Source of the DNA: a virus
DNA length: 27,139 bases
Strand: one strand, 5' to 3'
Virus record (IMG/VR): IMGVR_UViG_3300030450_002859
Location: 1-27,139 of that record
In this document: piece after piece, positions 1-7,138 of the stretch
Numbering within the stretch: position 1 is the first letter of the stretch
How the letters are laid out: each line of letters begins with the position of its first letter
The notes under the pieces: model-generated
The model's database searches: none
Told to the model about the DNA's origin: nothing
The model's input: the letters and a program-made list of their open reading frames with translations, nothing else
Program-made: the position numbers and the translations under genes

Positions 1-1
1 T

Positions 2-460
2 CAAGTAGCGTTAAAGCCAGACGAGTTTGACCCATGGGAAGCCTATAATGACCCAACATCTGCATCTTATAAATATAGGATGCAAGAAATGCAGCAAACT
101 ATTAATAGCGCTGTAACCCAAGCAACTGATGGAATACGTCAACAAACAGGTAGAAGCCAATTGCAATCACAACTAGCAGCCCAAGGGATGTCGGTTGATG
201 AAATTGGTTCTTTTATGGACTTTGCTGATAAACATCCTTCTGAGTATGGTTTAGAGAATGTTATTAAAATGTGGAGAGCTGTATCTCAGGCTCCAGCAGA
301 GAGTCATGGTGAAAACCCTCTTGATAAAGTACGTGATGTACAAAGTCAGCCTCAACCTACAGGTGTTCTTCAAGGAGAACGTCCTAAAGGTCCAAAGTCT
401 GACGAAGATTCAATGTGGGATAGCGTTATGAAAGCTGGTAGCCGTAATAATGTTTTATAA
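2..460 (+). CDS. Scaffold-like protein, C-terminal part (cut by the window edge)
   Basis: The reading frame is open to the left edge, so the gene starts upstream; the methionine at 80 is internal. About 152 residues are visible. The fragment is hydrophilic and rich in Gln, Ser, Asp and Glu. It contains a probably helical segment (MQEMQQTINSAVTQATDGIR) and a small folded-looking part around SVDEIGSFMDFADKHPSEYG, then a disordered Pro/Gly/Lys tail. It lies 19 bases upstream of the major capsid gene, the usual place of a head scaffolding protein, and its composition fits. Scaffold proteins guide capsid assembly and leave the procapsid. The role rests on position and composition, since scaffold sequences are poorly conserved. 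Another capsid-associated protein is possible. Confidence 0.7.
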   Translation, partial: QVALKPDEFDPWEAYNDPTSASYKYRMQEMQQTINSAVTQATDGIRQQTGRSQLQSQLAAQGMSVDEIGSFMDFADKHPSEYGLENVIKMWRAVSQAPAESHGENPLDKVRDVQSQPQPTGVLQGERPKGPKSDEDSMWDSVMKAGSRNNVL

Positions 461-479
461 AAACAAATAGGAGATTATA

Positions 480-1820
480 ATGGCAAATTATAATAGTGGA
501 CAAGTAAAATTCGCTACTCCTGGGTCGCAAACAGGTTTATCATTATCGAATGCATCGAGAAGATTATACGATTTTAGTGATAGAATTGCTGAGTTGGCTC
601 CAGAAGAGTCGCCGTTTTTTATTTACTTGTCAAAAGTAGGGAAAGTTCCAACATCGGATTCGCAATTCCGATTTTTGGAAGATAGAACTAAAATTGCGAT
701 TACTGATAGAACGTTTACAACTTCTAGTAACCTTGGTGCAATAGCTGAAGATACTACAGATACAATGACTGTATCTTCTTCTCCATGGCTTATTAAAGGT
801 ATGGTTGTTATGGTTTCATCTACTGTCTCAGGAATGGGTGAAGGAACTAATGCAGCAACATGCGTTATTACAGGAGTTAATTCAGCTACTGAAATAGAAG
901 TTCGATGGTTAAGAGAAAATAGTACAAGTGCCGTAAGTATTGATGGTTCTAGTACTGCTGTTAATTGTCAAGTAATTGGAACTGCATATGCTGAGGGTTC
1001 AGGAGCTCCAGATGTATGGTCACAAGAGCTAGACCACGATTATGGGTATACTCAAATCTTTAAGACAGCTTGTGAAATGACTAATACTGCTAGAGCAACT
1101 GTATATCGAGGCTATTCTGATGAATGGGCAAGATTATGGAATCTTAAATTAAGAGAACATAAAATCGATATTGAAAGAGCAATGTTGTTTGGTCAAAGAG
1201 CTTCGGTTGGTGGTGTTCAATATTCCGAAGGAGTTGTTGGTCACATTATCGCTGAAGGTGCAGCGCCAACAACAGATTCAACTCAATTATCTTATTCGGA
1301 AGGTAAAGCTTATCATAAATCAATAGCCTCAGGTTCAATGACATATGATAACTTCCTTTCTGATTTAGAAGTTGTTTTTGACCCTGCAAGAGGTGGCTCA
1401 TCATCTAAGTTAGCTTTATGTAGTCTTCCTGTTATATCTTTGTTTAACAAAATAGGAACATCTTCTTTTGTAGATGATTCTTTTGGAGGAACTGAAGATA
1501 ATCCAGGACGATATATGTTTGAGCGTTCTAATGGAACATTTGGTCATAAAATCATGAAAATAGAAACAATTCACGGTGATTTATCACTTGTGAAAGAGCC
1601 TTTATTTAGAGGTTTATCTTCTACGTTCATGGCTTTAGTTGATTTAGACCATGTGTCTTATCGACCACTTGTTGGTAACGGTGTTAATCGTGACACTTCA
1701 ATTACAACAAATGTGCAACAAGCAGATGAGGATTTACGAAAAGATATGATTCTTACAGAAGCAGGTCTTGAAATCTCTCTTCCTGAAACACATGCGTTGT
1801 TTAACATAGAAGGAGCATAA
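480..1820 (+). CDS. Major capsid protein (HK97 fold, SU10/DUF5309-like)
   Basis: This 446-residue protein is the best candidate for the main shell subunit. The N-terminal arm has the pattern SRRLYDFSDRIAELAPEESP (residues 26-45) followed by FFIYLSKVGKV. Capsid proteins of the SU10-like type have a similar 'region ... P..TPF ... L' opening. Residues 80-170 form a Ser/Thr/Val-rich beta stretch that looks like an inserted domain. From about 185 the sequence HDYGYTQIFKTACEMTNTAR leads into a long helix (about 212-240, REHKIDIERAMLFGQ), which fits the HK97 spine helix. The start has a strong AGGAG at 470-474. It follows the scaffold-like gene and precedes a small beta-rich protein. The family assignment comes from pattern memory. 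The capsid role is well supported by position, length and layout. Confidence 0.85.
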   Translation: MANYNSGQVKFATPGSQTGLSLSNASRRLYDFSDRIAELAPEESPFFIYLSKVGKVPTSDSQFRFLEDRTKIAITDRTFTTSSNLGAIAEDTTDTMTVSSSPWLIKGMVVMVSSTVSGMGEGTNAATCVITGVNSATEIEVRWLRENSTSAVSIDGSSTAVNCQVIGTAYAEGSGAPDVWSQELDHDYGYTQIFKTACEMTNTARATVYRGYSDEWARLWNLKLREHKIDIERAMLFGQRASVGGVQYSEGVVGHIIAEGAAPTTDSTQLSYSEGKAYHKSIASGSMTYDNFLSDLEVVFDPARGGSSSKLALCSLPVISLFNKIGTSSFVDDSFGGTEDNPGRYMFERSNGTFGHKIMKIETIHGDLSLVKEPLFRGLSSTFMALVDLDHVSYRPLVGNGVNRDTSITTNVQQADEDLRKDMILTEAGLEISLPETHALFNIEGA

Positions 1821-1822
1821 TT

Positions 1823-2278
1823 ATGAGAAGTGATGTATTAAACTCAAGTAGTAATAGTTATGGTGCCGTTCCTAATTATTTAAAAACAACAACTAAAACA
1901 GCTGATTTTACAGCAGTCGCAGGACATGTGTATGTTATAACAAAGTTAGATGGTTGCGATGTTACTCTTCCAGTTCCAAAAGTGGGAGATGTTATCAAAA
2001 TAATATTTGATGGCGCAACATCTAATAGTCATACAGTAACAACAGATGCATCAACTACCTTATATGAAGGTTGGGCTTCATTGTCTGATACTGCAGACCA
2101 AACAGCAGCAGCTATGGAAAACTTTGTAGCTGACGAAACTGATGACAGAGTATTGACTTTAAATAGGACAACTACTGGGTTATCAGGTAAAGTTACTTTA
2201 GTTGGCGTTGCTAATAATAGATGGTATATAGAAGCAGAACTTCAATCAAATGGAGATGCTTCTACACCATTTGGCTAA
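1823..2278 (+). CDS. Small beta-rich protein, probable capsid decoration protein
   Basis: This 151-residue protein is rich in Thr, Val, Ala, Asp and Gly and has alternating hydrophobic patterning typical of beta-sandwich proteins (for example HVYVITKLDGCDVTLPVPKV and LSGKVTLVGVANNRWYIEAE). No membrane segment or enzyme motif is visible. It starts three bases after the capsid stop, with its AGGAG inside the capsid gene's end, so the two are expressed together. A small soluble beta protein directly after the major capsid gene is commonly a decoration or cementing protein that binds the outside of the shell. A head-fibre protein is an alternative. The role is inferred from position and composition. 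Confidence 0.55.
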   Translation: MRSDVLNSSSNSYGAVPNYLKTTTKTADFTAVAGHVYVITKLDGCDVTLPVPKVGDVIKIIFDGATSNSHTVTTDASTTLYEGWASLSDTADQTAAAMENFVADETDDRVLTLNRTTTGLSGKVTLVGVANNRWYIEAELQSNGDASTPFG

Positions 2279-2301
2279 TCCGAACACATAAGGATTAATA
2301 G

Positions 2302-2354
2302 TTATTGGGAGCTATGGAGTAAGTCGTATAAAGGGCTTGCTCCGAATCCCATAA
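2302..2354 (+). promoter_or_regulatory. Two-stem RNA hairpin in the gap after the capsid genes
   Basis: The inner stem pairs GGAGTAAG (2316-2323) with CTTGCTCC (2336-2343): eight pairs, one a U-G wobble, with a 12-base loop. The outer stem pairs TTATTGGGA (2302-2310) with TCCCATAA (2347-2354), eight pairs with a single bulged T. Internal loops of 5 and 3 bases separate the stems. No T-run follows, so it is not a classical intrinsic terminator. It could act as an RNA processing or stability element, or a partial terminator that keeps capsid mRNA abundant. The pairing is read from the sequence; the function is inferred. Confidence 0.5.
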
Positions 2355-2371
2355 AGAATTTAAAGGAATAA

Positions 2372-2563
2372 ATGTCAAAGAAAATTAAAAAATATAAACA
2401 TGGTGGACCTGTTGATGATATACCTGCAATGTTAACTGAAGGTGAATATGTTATCAAAAAGGAAGCTGCTAAAAAACTTGGATATAAAAATTTAGACTAT
2501 ATGAATGAAACGGGAGAGTTACCCATAACTGATGCGAGAAAAAGGAGTAAGAAAAATGCCTAA
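2372..2563 (+). CDS. Mini-protein carrying an IPAMLTEGEYVIKK motif
   Basis: This 63-residue basic protein consists almost wholly of one motif: GGPVDDIPAMLTEGEYVIKK (residues 11-30) followed by EAAKKLGYKNLDYMNETGEL. The 'GG.V ... IPAML..GE.VI' pattern occurs in many phage structural proteins, often near the end of tape-measure or internal proteins, but here it forms the whole protein. The function of the motif is not known to me. It starts after an AAAGGAATAA ribosome site and lies downstream of the hairpin. Its stop overlaps the next start by eight bases (ATGCCTAA), so the two are coupled. It is a probable minor virion or assembly protein; the gene call is firm and the role is not. Confidence 0.8.
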   Translation: MSKKIKKYKHGGPVDDIPAMLTEGEYVIKKEAAKKLGYKNLDYMNETGELPITDARKRSKKNA

Positions 2564-2891
2564 AGTAGGAGATAAAAACTTTCCATATACACAAGCAGGC
2601 AAAGTCGCTGCAAAAGAATATGCTATGGAAACAGGACAGGATATTATACCAACATATGATGCTGGTGGAAGAGTTGAAAGAATACAAGCATATAATGAAG
2701 GTGGAAAAGTAGAGAAAGTAATGAGTCGTAAAAAAACTTCTTCTCATTTTCAAGGAACACCTCAAGATGTAGCAGAAAGAATGAATAGAAATTCAGCTTT
2801 TAAAAAAGGCATGGAAAAATATTATAATATGACTTTAAATGAACAAGGCGAATTGGTTTCTACATCAGTTAAAAAAAACAAAAAGAAATAA
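2556..2891 (+). CDS. Lys/Gly-rich small phage protein (MPKVG...FPYT type)
   Basis: The start is placed at 2556 because AAAGGAG (2541-2547) lies eight bases before it; the in-frame ATG at 2532 has no such site. The 111-residue protein opens with MPKVGDKNFPYTQAGKVAAK, a pattern I associate with small proteins near neck genes in uncultured aquatic phages. Two GG-V turns follow (AGGRVERI, EGGKVEKV), then a charged segment around FQGTPQDVAERMNRNSAFKK and a lysine tail. It is very basic. It is coupled to the gene before (8-base overlap) and the gene after (TAATG). A nucleic-acid-binding or virion-associated role is possible, but no function can be assigned. Confidence 0.8.
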   Translation: MPKVGDKNFPYTQAGKVAAKEYAMETGQDIIPTYDAGGRVERIQAYNEGGKVEKVMSRKKTSSHFQGTPQDVAERMNRNSAFKKGMEKYYNMTLNEQGELVSTSVKKNKKK

Positions 2892-3109
2892 TGGCTAGAA
2901 CACGAACATATTATTGTGATGGTTGTAATAAAACTGTAGAGTTTAGCATGGATGAAAGCCATATATGTAAGTGTGGTCGTGCATTTGGTGCTAATTTTAA
3001 CAATACAAAAGACCATGTAAATATGCGAACAACTTGGTCAGGACAAACTCAGGTAGAGTTTAGTCAAACAACAATGGACCAAGATATTGCGGAAAGGAAT
3101 GCTAGATAA
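2891..3109 (+). CDS. Small zinc-ribbon protein
   Basis: This 72-residue protein has the cysteine pattern YYCDGCNKTVEF near residues 7-18 and HICKCGRAFG near 29-38 (CxxC ... CxC). These residues probably bind one zinc ion and form a short ribbon. The rest is polar, with no catalytic motif or membrane segment. Start and stop overlap both neighbours as TAATG. The upstream bases (AAAAAGAAATA) hold no good Shine-Dalgarno sequence, so translation probably depends on ribosomes finishing the previous gene. It sits between a basic small protein and the first neck protein. It may be a minor structural or assembly factor; the partner is unknown. Confidence 0.75.
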   Translation: MARTRTYYCDGCNKTVEFSMDESHICKCGRAFGANFNNTKDHVNMRTTWSGQTQVEFSQTTMDQDIAERNAR

Positions 3110-4698
3110 TGGCTTTTGATACTGAAATACAAGCATTGGCTGGTTCTGCTACTCAAAGCGAAATGGACCAATGGATGACTGATGGGGCAAAGGAAATTAT
3201 TAATATGTTACCTCCAAAATTAAAAGAAAAATGTATGACAGAAAGTACAATAACTAATTCTCCATCATATTTGTCTGATTTGGATGGTATTGGTGAAATT
3301 TTACATGTAACAAGATTGTCTGCTGATTCTGGAGGATATAGAGTTCCGTGTAGAAAAGTTCCTTCAATGTATGGAGAAATGACAGGAGACTCTACTAATA
3401 TGATGTACTATGCAACTGCTACTGACCCTGCGTATTGGATAACAAGTTCAAATGATGCAGTAATATTAAATGTTAATCCTACACCTACAGCAAATCAAAC
3501 TGCAATAGTATATCATGTAGGTTATCCATCTATTGACGCTTCAGCAGTATCTACAATAGCAAACTTTCCAGATGAAGCTGAATATTTAGTGGTACTATAT
3601 GCATCAATTAAAGTATTGCAAAATAAAATGAATGAAATGACTGGAAATAGCGATGTAGCTACAGCATTTACAGCTGTTAATACAGAGCTTGATGAGACTC
3701 AAGCAATATGTGATTTGATAAATACTCAAGTTGATTCAGCCGTAAGTGAACTTGGAGAGGCAGCAACACAAGTTGACGCTGGAATAGATACTGCCTTAGC
3801 AGCAATAGTAACTGCATCAGGAAGAATTAACACGGCTGTAGCACTTGCAAATGCAGAATTTGATAAAAGTGATGCATTGTTAACTCTTGGGGAAACTGAT
3901 AGTGAAGGAGACGTAAACACTGCTTTAGCATTGTTAAAAGCAGCTGTGGACCAAGCTGAAACAGCTTGTGATAAATTTGAAAACGCAGATACTGAATCAA
4001 TATTTGGAGATGAAGACACATTTTTAACAGCAAGCTCTCAATTAGCAGAGGTAAAAGATGCATTGGATAATGTTAAAGCAATGTATGATACAGACCAACA
4101 AGATGATGATTCAGGAGGAGCTGCTGAATCGGTTTTATATTGGTTAAACGATGAAGACCCTGAAATGGTTCAAGCAACCATAGCTGCTATGGGAGCAGAA
4201 ATACAAAGAGCTCAAGCTAATTTAGCTCAATGGAACTCGATAGGCGACATGAGAGTCAAAGAAATAAATGCATGTTTAGCAGAAGCAAATGGATATAGCC
4301 AAGAAATTCAAACAAGATTAGCTCAATCGCAATCTAAAATATCAGCATCAAATGCTAGGATTGCAGCAGGAAATGCGTATTTACAAGAAGCTGGAGCTAG
4401 CGCTCAAGAGGCTCAATCTTATGCTTCTGAAGTTAATTCTAGGATTTCTCAAGTCGGAGGATATAATCAAGTTGTTTCTGGATATATAAATGCAGCTCAA
4501 GGATACGCTAGTGAAATACAAAGTAAAATAGCTATCTCTCAAGGATATATAGCAGAAGCAAGTGCTAGAATGGCAAAAGACGACCAAGATTATAAATGGT
4601 ATCAAAGTCAACAAGTTAAATTGCAACAAGATTATAATACAGGAATTGGGTTTCTTTTACCACAAGAAGCTTCTCCAAGAAGAGAAGAAAGGGATTAG
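3109..4698 (+). CDS. Neck/adaptor-like structural protein with long Ala-rich coiled-coil tail
   Basis: This 529-residue protein has two parts. Residues 1-175 look like a folded head-to-tail adaptor: a helical start (EMDQWMTDGAKEIINMLPPK), a middle beta part, and the segment FPDEAEYLVVLYASIKVLQ near 153-171, which resembles the closing helix of phage neck proteins. From about 175 the sequence becomes a long Ala/Gln/Glu/Ser-rich helix or coiled coil with loose repeats of the type 'YASEIQSKIAISQGYIAEAS' up to about 510. The end is charged (PRREERD). Such long helical extensions on neck proteins occur in several short-tailed phages. It is coupled by TAATG to the zinc-ribbon gene. The structural role is fairly safe; the exact position in the neck is inferred. 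Confidence 0.65.
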   Translation: MAFDTEIQALAGSATQSEMDQWMTDGAKEIINMLPPKLKEKCMTESTITNSPSYLSDLDGIGEILHVTRLSADSGGYRVPCRKVPSMYGEMTGDSTNMMYYATATDPAYWITSSNDAVILNVNPTPTANQTAIVYHVGYPSIDASAVSTIANFPDEAEYLVVLYASIKVLQNKMNEMTGNSDVATAFTAVNTELDETQAICDLINTQVDSAVSELGEAATQVDAGIDTALAAIVTASGRINTAVALANAEFDKSDALLTLGETDSEGDVNTALALLKAAVDQAETACDKFENADTESIFGDEDTFLTASSQLAEVKDALDNVKAMYDTDQQDDDSGGAAESVLYWLNDEDPEMVQATIAAMGAEIQRAQANLAQWNSIGDMRVKEINACLAEANGYSQEIQTRLAQSQSKISASNARIAAGNAYLQEAGASAQEAQSYASEVNSRISQVGGYNQVVSGYINAAQGYASEIQSKIAISQGYIAEASARMAKDDQDYKWYQSQQVKLQQDYNTGIGFLLPQEASPRREERD

Positions 4699-4701
4699 AT
4701 A

Positions 4702-5007
4702 GTGAAAGCAAATGATATTATACAACAAATTGAAAGAATGTTTGGAAGGCAACCTCAAGCGTATATGATTCGATTAATTAATGATGCTTTAATTGATATT
4801 TCATCTAAGAAAAAAGAGTATACAGTATCTTCATTGACTACTTTAGAACAATATAAGAGATGGTATACTCTTGATGACCAAGTCATTGATATAGTAAAAG
4901 TTGAAATTAAAGATACAGATGATAGATATGTAAGAATACCGAAACTTGCAGATGCACATAATCTATTACGTGAAGATACAGAGTCTTCGGATGACAGTTT
5001 AACTTAG
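4702..5007 (+). CDS. Small neck/adaptor-type protein, GTG start
   Basis: The gene begins with GTG at 4702, three bases after the previous stop, with an AAAGGG-like site inside the end of the previous gene. The 101-residue product opens with a helical region (NDIIQQIERMFGRQPQAYMI, RLINDALIDISSKK), then a beta region with RWYTLDD and VKVEIKDTDDRYVRIPKL. From memory this resembles the N-terminal half of adaptor proteins in short-tailed marine phages, in which the second half follows in the same chain. Here the frame ends at TAG 5005-5007, and the next gene starts eight bases later in another frame. The two may be subunits that together replace one longer adaptor. Confidence 0.65.
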   Translation: MKANDIIQQIERMFGRQPQAYMIRLINDALIDISSKKKEYTVSSLTTLEQYKRWYTLDDQVIDIVKVEIKDTDDRYVRIPKLADAHNLLREDTESSDDSLT

Positions 5008-5014
5008 GAGTATT

Positions 5015-5416
5015 ATGGCAAATAGAAATTATCCAAATGATTACTTTGCATGGTATAATGATGACAGAAGGCTTGCTGTCTTAGAATTAGACACAACTTC
5101 TACTTCAGGTGAAAAAAATAAAGAAAAATATGATTCTTTTCAATCTGAGACCGATGTGTCAAATGGTCTTCGTATTACTTATCATTCTAAATATGAAGCT
5201 GTAAGTTCTTCTAATTTAACTTCTGAATTAAGTACTGCAGTAGGAATTGATACTGGTTTGCAAGATTTAATTACATGTTTTGTAAAAGCTAGGCTATATG
5301 AAGATATGGGTGATTTGCAAAAAGCTCAATATTATCGAATGATGTATGAAAAAGAACTAAAACAATATCCATCAAGAAAAAGTGGTGTACGTGCATTATC
5401 TGTACCAAGAATGTAA
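5015..5416 (+). CDS. Neck/adaptor-type protein (partner of the preceding gene)
   Basis: This 133-residue protein starts behind a good GGAG (5007-5010). The first third has FAWYNDDRRLAVLELDT and a variable Ser/Lys-rich loop. The middle has RITYHSKYEAVSSSNLTSEL, and the end is helical with VKARLYEDMGDLQKAQYYRM then MYEKELKQYPSRKSGVRALS. The 'RLYED.GD..KA.YYR..YEK.L' type of closing helix is common in neck and tail-completion proteins of aquatic phages. It sits between two other structural genes. It is either an independent neck protein or the second half of an adaptor split in two here. No enzyme motif is visible. Confidence 0.65.
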   Translation: MANRNYPNDYFAWYNDDRRLAVLELDTTSTSGEKNKEKYDSFQSETDVSNGLRITYHSKYEAVSSSNLTSELSTAVGIDTGLQDLITCFVKARLYEDMGDLQKAQYYRMMYEKELKQYPSRKSGVRALSVPRM

Positions 5417-5426
5417 GGAAAATTAA

Positions 5427-6956
5427 ATGGCATATAATTCAACAACATGGTCCCCTGAGACTTTAACAAAGGCTAGTGAAACTACTTCACAAGAGTTAAA
5501 TAATGCTACGTTAAGCGGAACATTAACAGTAAGTGGAGCAACTCAATTAAATTCAACATTAACAATAGGTGTTGATGATACAGGATATGATGTTAAATTC
5601 TTTGGAGCCACAAGTGGAAGTTTTATGTTATGGGATGAATCTGATGACGCACTAGAATTAACAGATAGTACTCCTATAAAAATTGGTGATGGTGGAGATA
5701 TGCAAATATATCACAATGGTTCACATTCTTTTATTACAAATTCTACAGGTACTATGAATCTTGCAACTGAAAATAGCGGAATTGCGGTGTCAATAGGTCA
5801 TACAACATCTGAAACAACAGTCAATGACAATTTAACTGTTACAGGTATATTAGATATTACAGATGTAACGGCTGCAAATAATTATACTGGCGACACAGGT
5901 GCATTGAGATGTGAAGGTGGTGGTTCTATTGCTAAAAACCTTTATGTTGGAACAGATTTCCATGTTGATGGAATAGCTTATTTAGATGATACGGATATTG
6001 ACGGTACTTTAGTAGTAGATGGCTCAAACATATCCTTAGATTCAACAAGTACTTTAAATATAGATAATAGCAATACGTCTAATGGAATTACAATAGGAAC
6101 AGCTACAAGTGGAGTTCCTATTAGCATTGGTCATACAACATCCGAGACTACGGTTAATGATAATTTGACTGTTACAGGTGATTTGAAGTTATCAAGTAAT
6201 GTTATCAAGGCATCTGATGGAGGTTCAACAATAACTCTTGATACTCATGACAATATATGGATTGGAAATAATTTAATAGTTGGTGGAAATATTGTTAAAG
6301 CTTCTGATGGCGGAAATACTATTACAATGGATACATCTGATAATGTAACTATTGGAAATAATTTAAAAGTTGGAGGAAATGTTATACAAGCATCAGATGG
6401 TGGAAATACTATTACAATGGACACCTCTGACAATGTAACAATTGCTGGTGATTTAACTGTGACTGGCGGAGATATTGATTTATCAGGTGAAGCATCTCAA
6501 ATTACTTTAATTGATAATGCAACTGGCGCCCTTCAAATAGGTTCGGATGGGGCTCTTGATTTATTTAAACTCAATACTAGTGATGGTGGGCCAACAATAC
6601 AAATAAATTCTGCTAAGGGTCAGCTTTATGCAAATCTTCCCACTTTAAAACTAACGGAGACAGCTGTTGTTACTGGAGATGCTAATGATGCATCTCCTGC
6701 TAGTATTACACTTGATGCTAATTATATGGGTTCGCATACAGTAACAAGACATAATTATATGGTTTTAGAAAATCCAAATTTAACTAACACAACACTTACA
6801 AATGCTTGTGTATTTAGTTTTGATGCTAATGCAGGGACTCATAAGGCTATAGATAGTGGAAGTGCGCATCCTGATATAGATACCACAGATGCTTGGATGA
6901 AAATTAATATTAATGGTACGGTATATTACATTCCATGTTATACGGATAAATCTTAA
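5427..6956 (+). CDS. Repeat-rich tail or head fibre protein
   Basis: This 509-residue beta-structured protein is dominated by short repeats of the type 'GDLTVTG', 'TIGNNL' and 'DGGNTITMDT'. It starts with a probable attachment segment (MAYNSTTWSPETLTKASETT). Residues 255-345 contain three exact-period 30-residue repeats, and the segment IGHTTSETTVNDNLTVTG occurs twice, 111 residues apart. This pattern fits a trimeric beta-helical shaft. The last ~100 residues (from about TLKLTETAVVTGDANDASPA to NGTVYYIPCYTDKS) differ and probably form a tip or knob. No chaperone domain or lyase motif is visible. It opens the fibre region of the operon. Receptor binding is the likely role, inferred from the fold type. 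Confidence 0.75.
   Translation: MAYNSTTWSPETLTKASETTSQELNNATLSGTLTVSGATQLNSTLTIGVDDTGYDVKFFGATSGSFMLWDESDDALELTDSTPIKIGDGGDMQIYHNGSHSFITNSTGTMNLATENSGIAVSIGHTTSETTVNDNLTVTGILDITDVTAANNYTGDTGALRCEGGGSIAKNLYVGTDFHVDGIAYLDDTDIDGTLVVDGSNISLDSTSTLNIDNSNTSNGITIGTATSGVPISIGHTTSETTVNDNLTVTGDLKLSSNVIKASDGGSTITLDTHDNIWIGNNLIVGGNIVKASDGGNTITMDTSDNVTIGNNLKVGGNVIQASDGGNTITMDTSDNVTIAGDLTVTGGDIDLSGEASQITLIDNATGALQIGSDGALDLFKLNTSDGGPTIQINSAKGQLYANLPTLKLTETAVVTGDANDASPASITLDANYMGSHTVTRHNYMVLENPNLTNTTLTNACVFSFDANAGTHKAIDSGSAHPDIDTTDAWMKININGTVYYIPCYTDKS
5790..5846 (+). repeat. 57-bp in-frame repeat, copy 1
   Basis: This copy encodes SIGHTTSETTVNDNLTVTG. A second copy lies at 6123-6179, exactly 333 bases (111 codons) later. 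The copies differ at many third positions while the protein is nearly identical, so the duplication is old and kept by protein-level selection. Confidence 0.8.
6123..6179 (+). repeat. 57-bp in-frame repeat, copy 2
   Basis: This is the second copy of the fibre-shaft segment at 5790-5846. It directly precedes the 90-bp tandem repeats. Confidence 0.8.
6191..6460 (+). repeat. Three tandem 90-bp (30-codon) repeats in the fibre gene
   Basis: The units start at 6191, 6281 and 6371. Each encodes a '(G/S)N(V/I)(I/V)(K/Q)ASDGG(N/S)TIT(M/L)DT..DN' segment followed by 'IGNNL.VG' or a variant. Units 2 and 3 share a 20-base identical run (GGAAATACTATTACAATGGA) but otherwise differ mostly at third codon positions. 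Unit 1 is more diverged. They probably extend the fibre shaft. Confidence 0.85.
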
Positions 6957-6970
6957 TTGTAGGAGAATAA

Positions 6971-7138
6971 ATGAGCAAAAAAGTAAAAGAGGTAAAAGAG
7001 GAAAAAAAAGAAATAACTATTGATGATGCAATTGAAAATATAAAAAAGAAATTACAAAATTATCAAATAATGACAATTAAAGCAGAAGGAGCTCTTGAGG
7101 TTCTTTTGCAATTAAAAGGGGATAAAGAGAATGGGTAA
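6971..7138 (+). CDS. Small charged helical protein (55 aa)
   Basis: This short gene starts at ATG 6971 after TAGGAGAATAA, a strong ribosome site. The product begins with a very charged Lys/Glu stretch (MSKKVKEVKEEKKEITIDDA), then a predicted amphipathic helix (IENIKKKLQNYQIMTIKAEG, ALEVLLQLKGDKENG). It has no cysteines and no membrane segment. Its stop overlaps the next start by eight bases (ATGGGTAA), so the two small proteins are coupled. Pairing of a charged helical mini-protein with a one-pass membrane mini-protein is seen near lysis genes in phages, but no endolysin is visible here. The function is unknown. Confidence 0.7.
   Translation: MSKKVKEVKEEKKEITIDDAIENIKKKLQNYQIMTIKAEGALEVLLQLKGDKENG

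Noticed and set aside
2281-2354. A tRNA-like look in the gap (CTCCGAATCCC resembles a T arm)
   Set aside because: No acceptor stem, D arm or anticodon arm with proper spacing could be formed. The bases fit a two-stem hairpin better.
2302-2354. Intrinsic terminator after the capsid genes
   Set aside because: The stem is good but the bases that follow (AGAATTTAAAGG) contain no T-run, so it is reported only as a regulatory hairpin.
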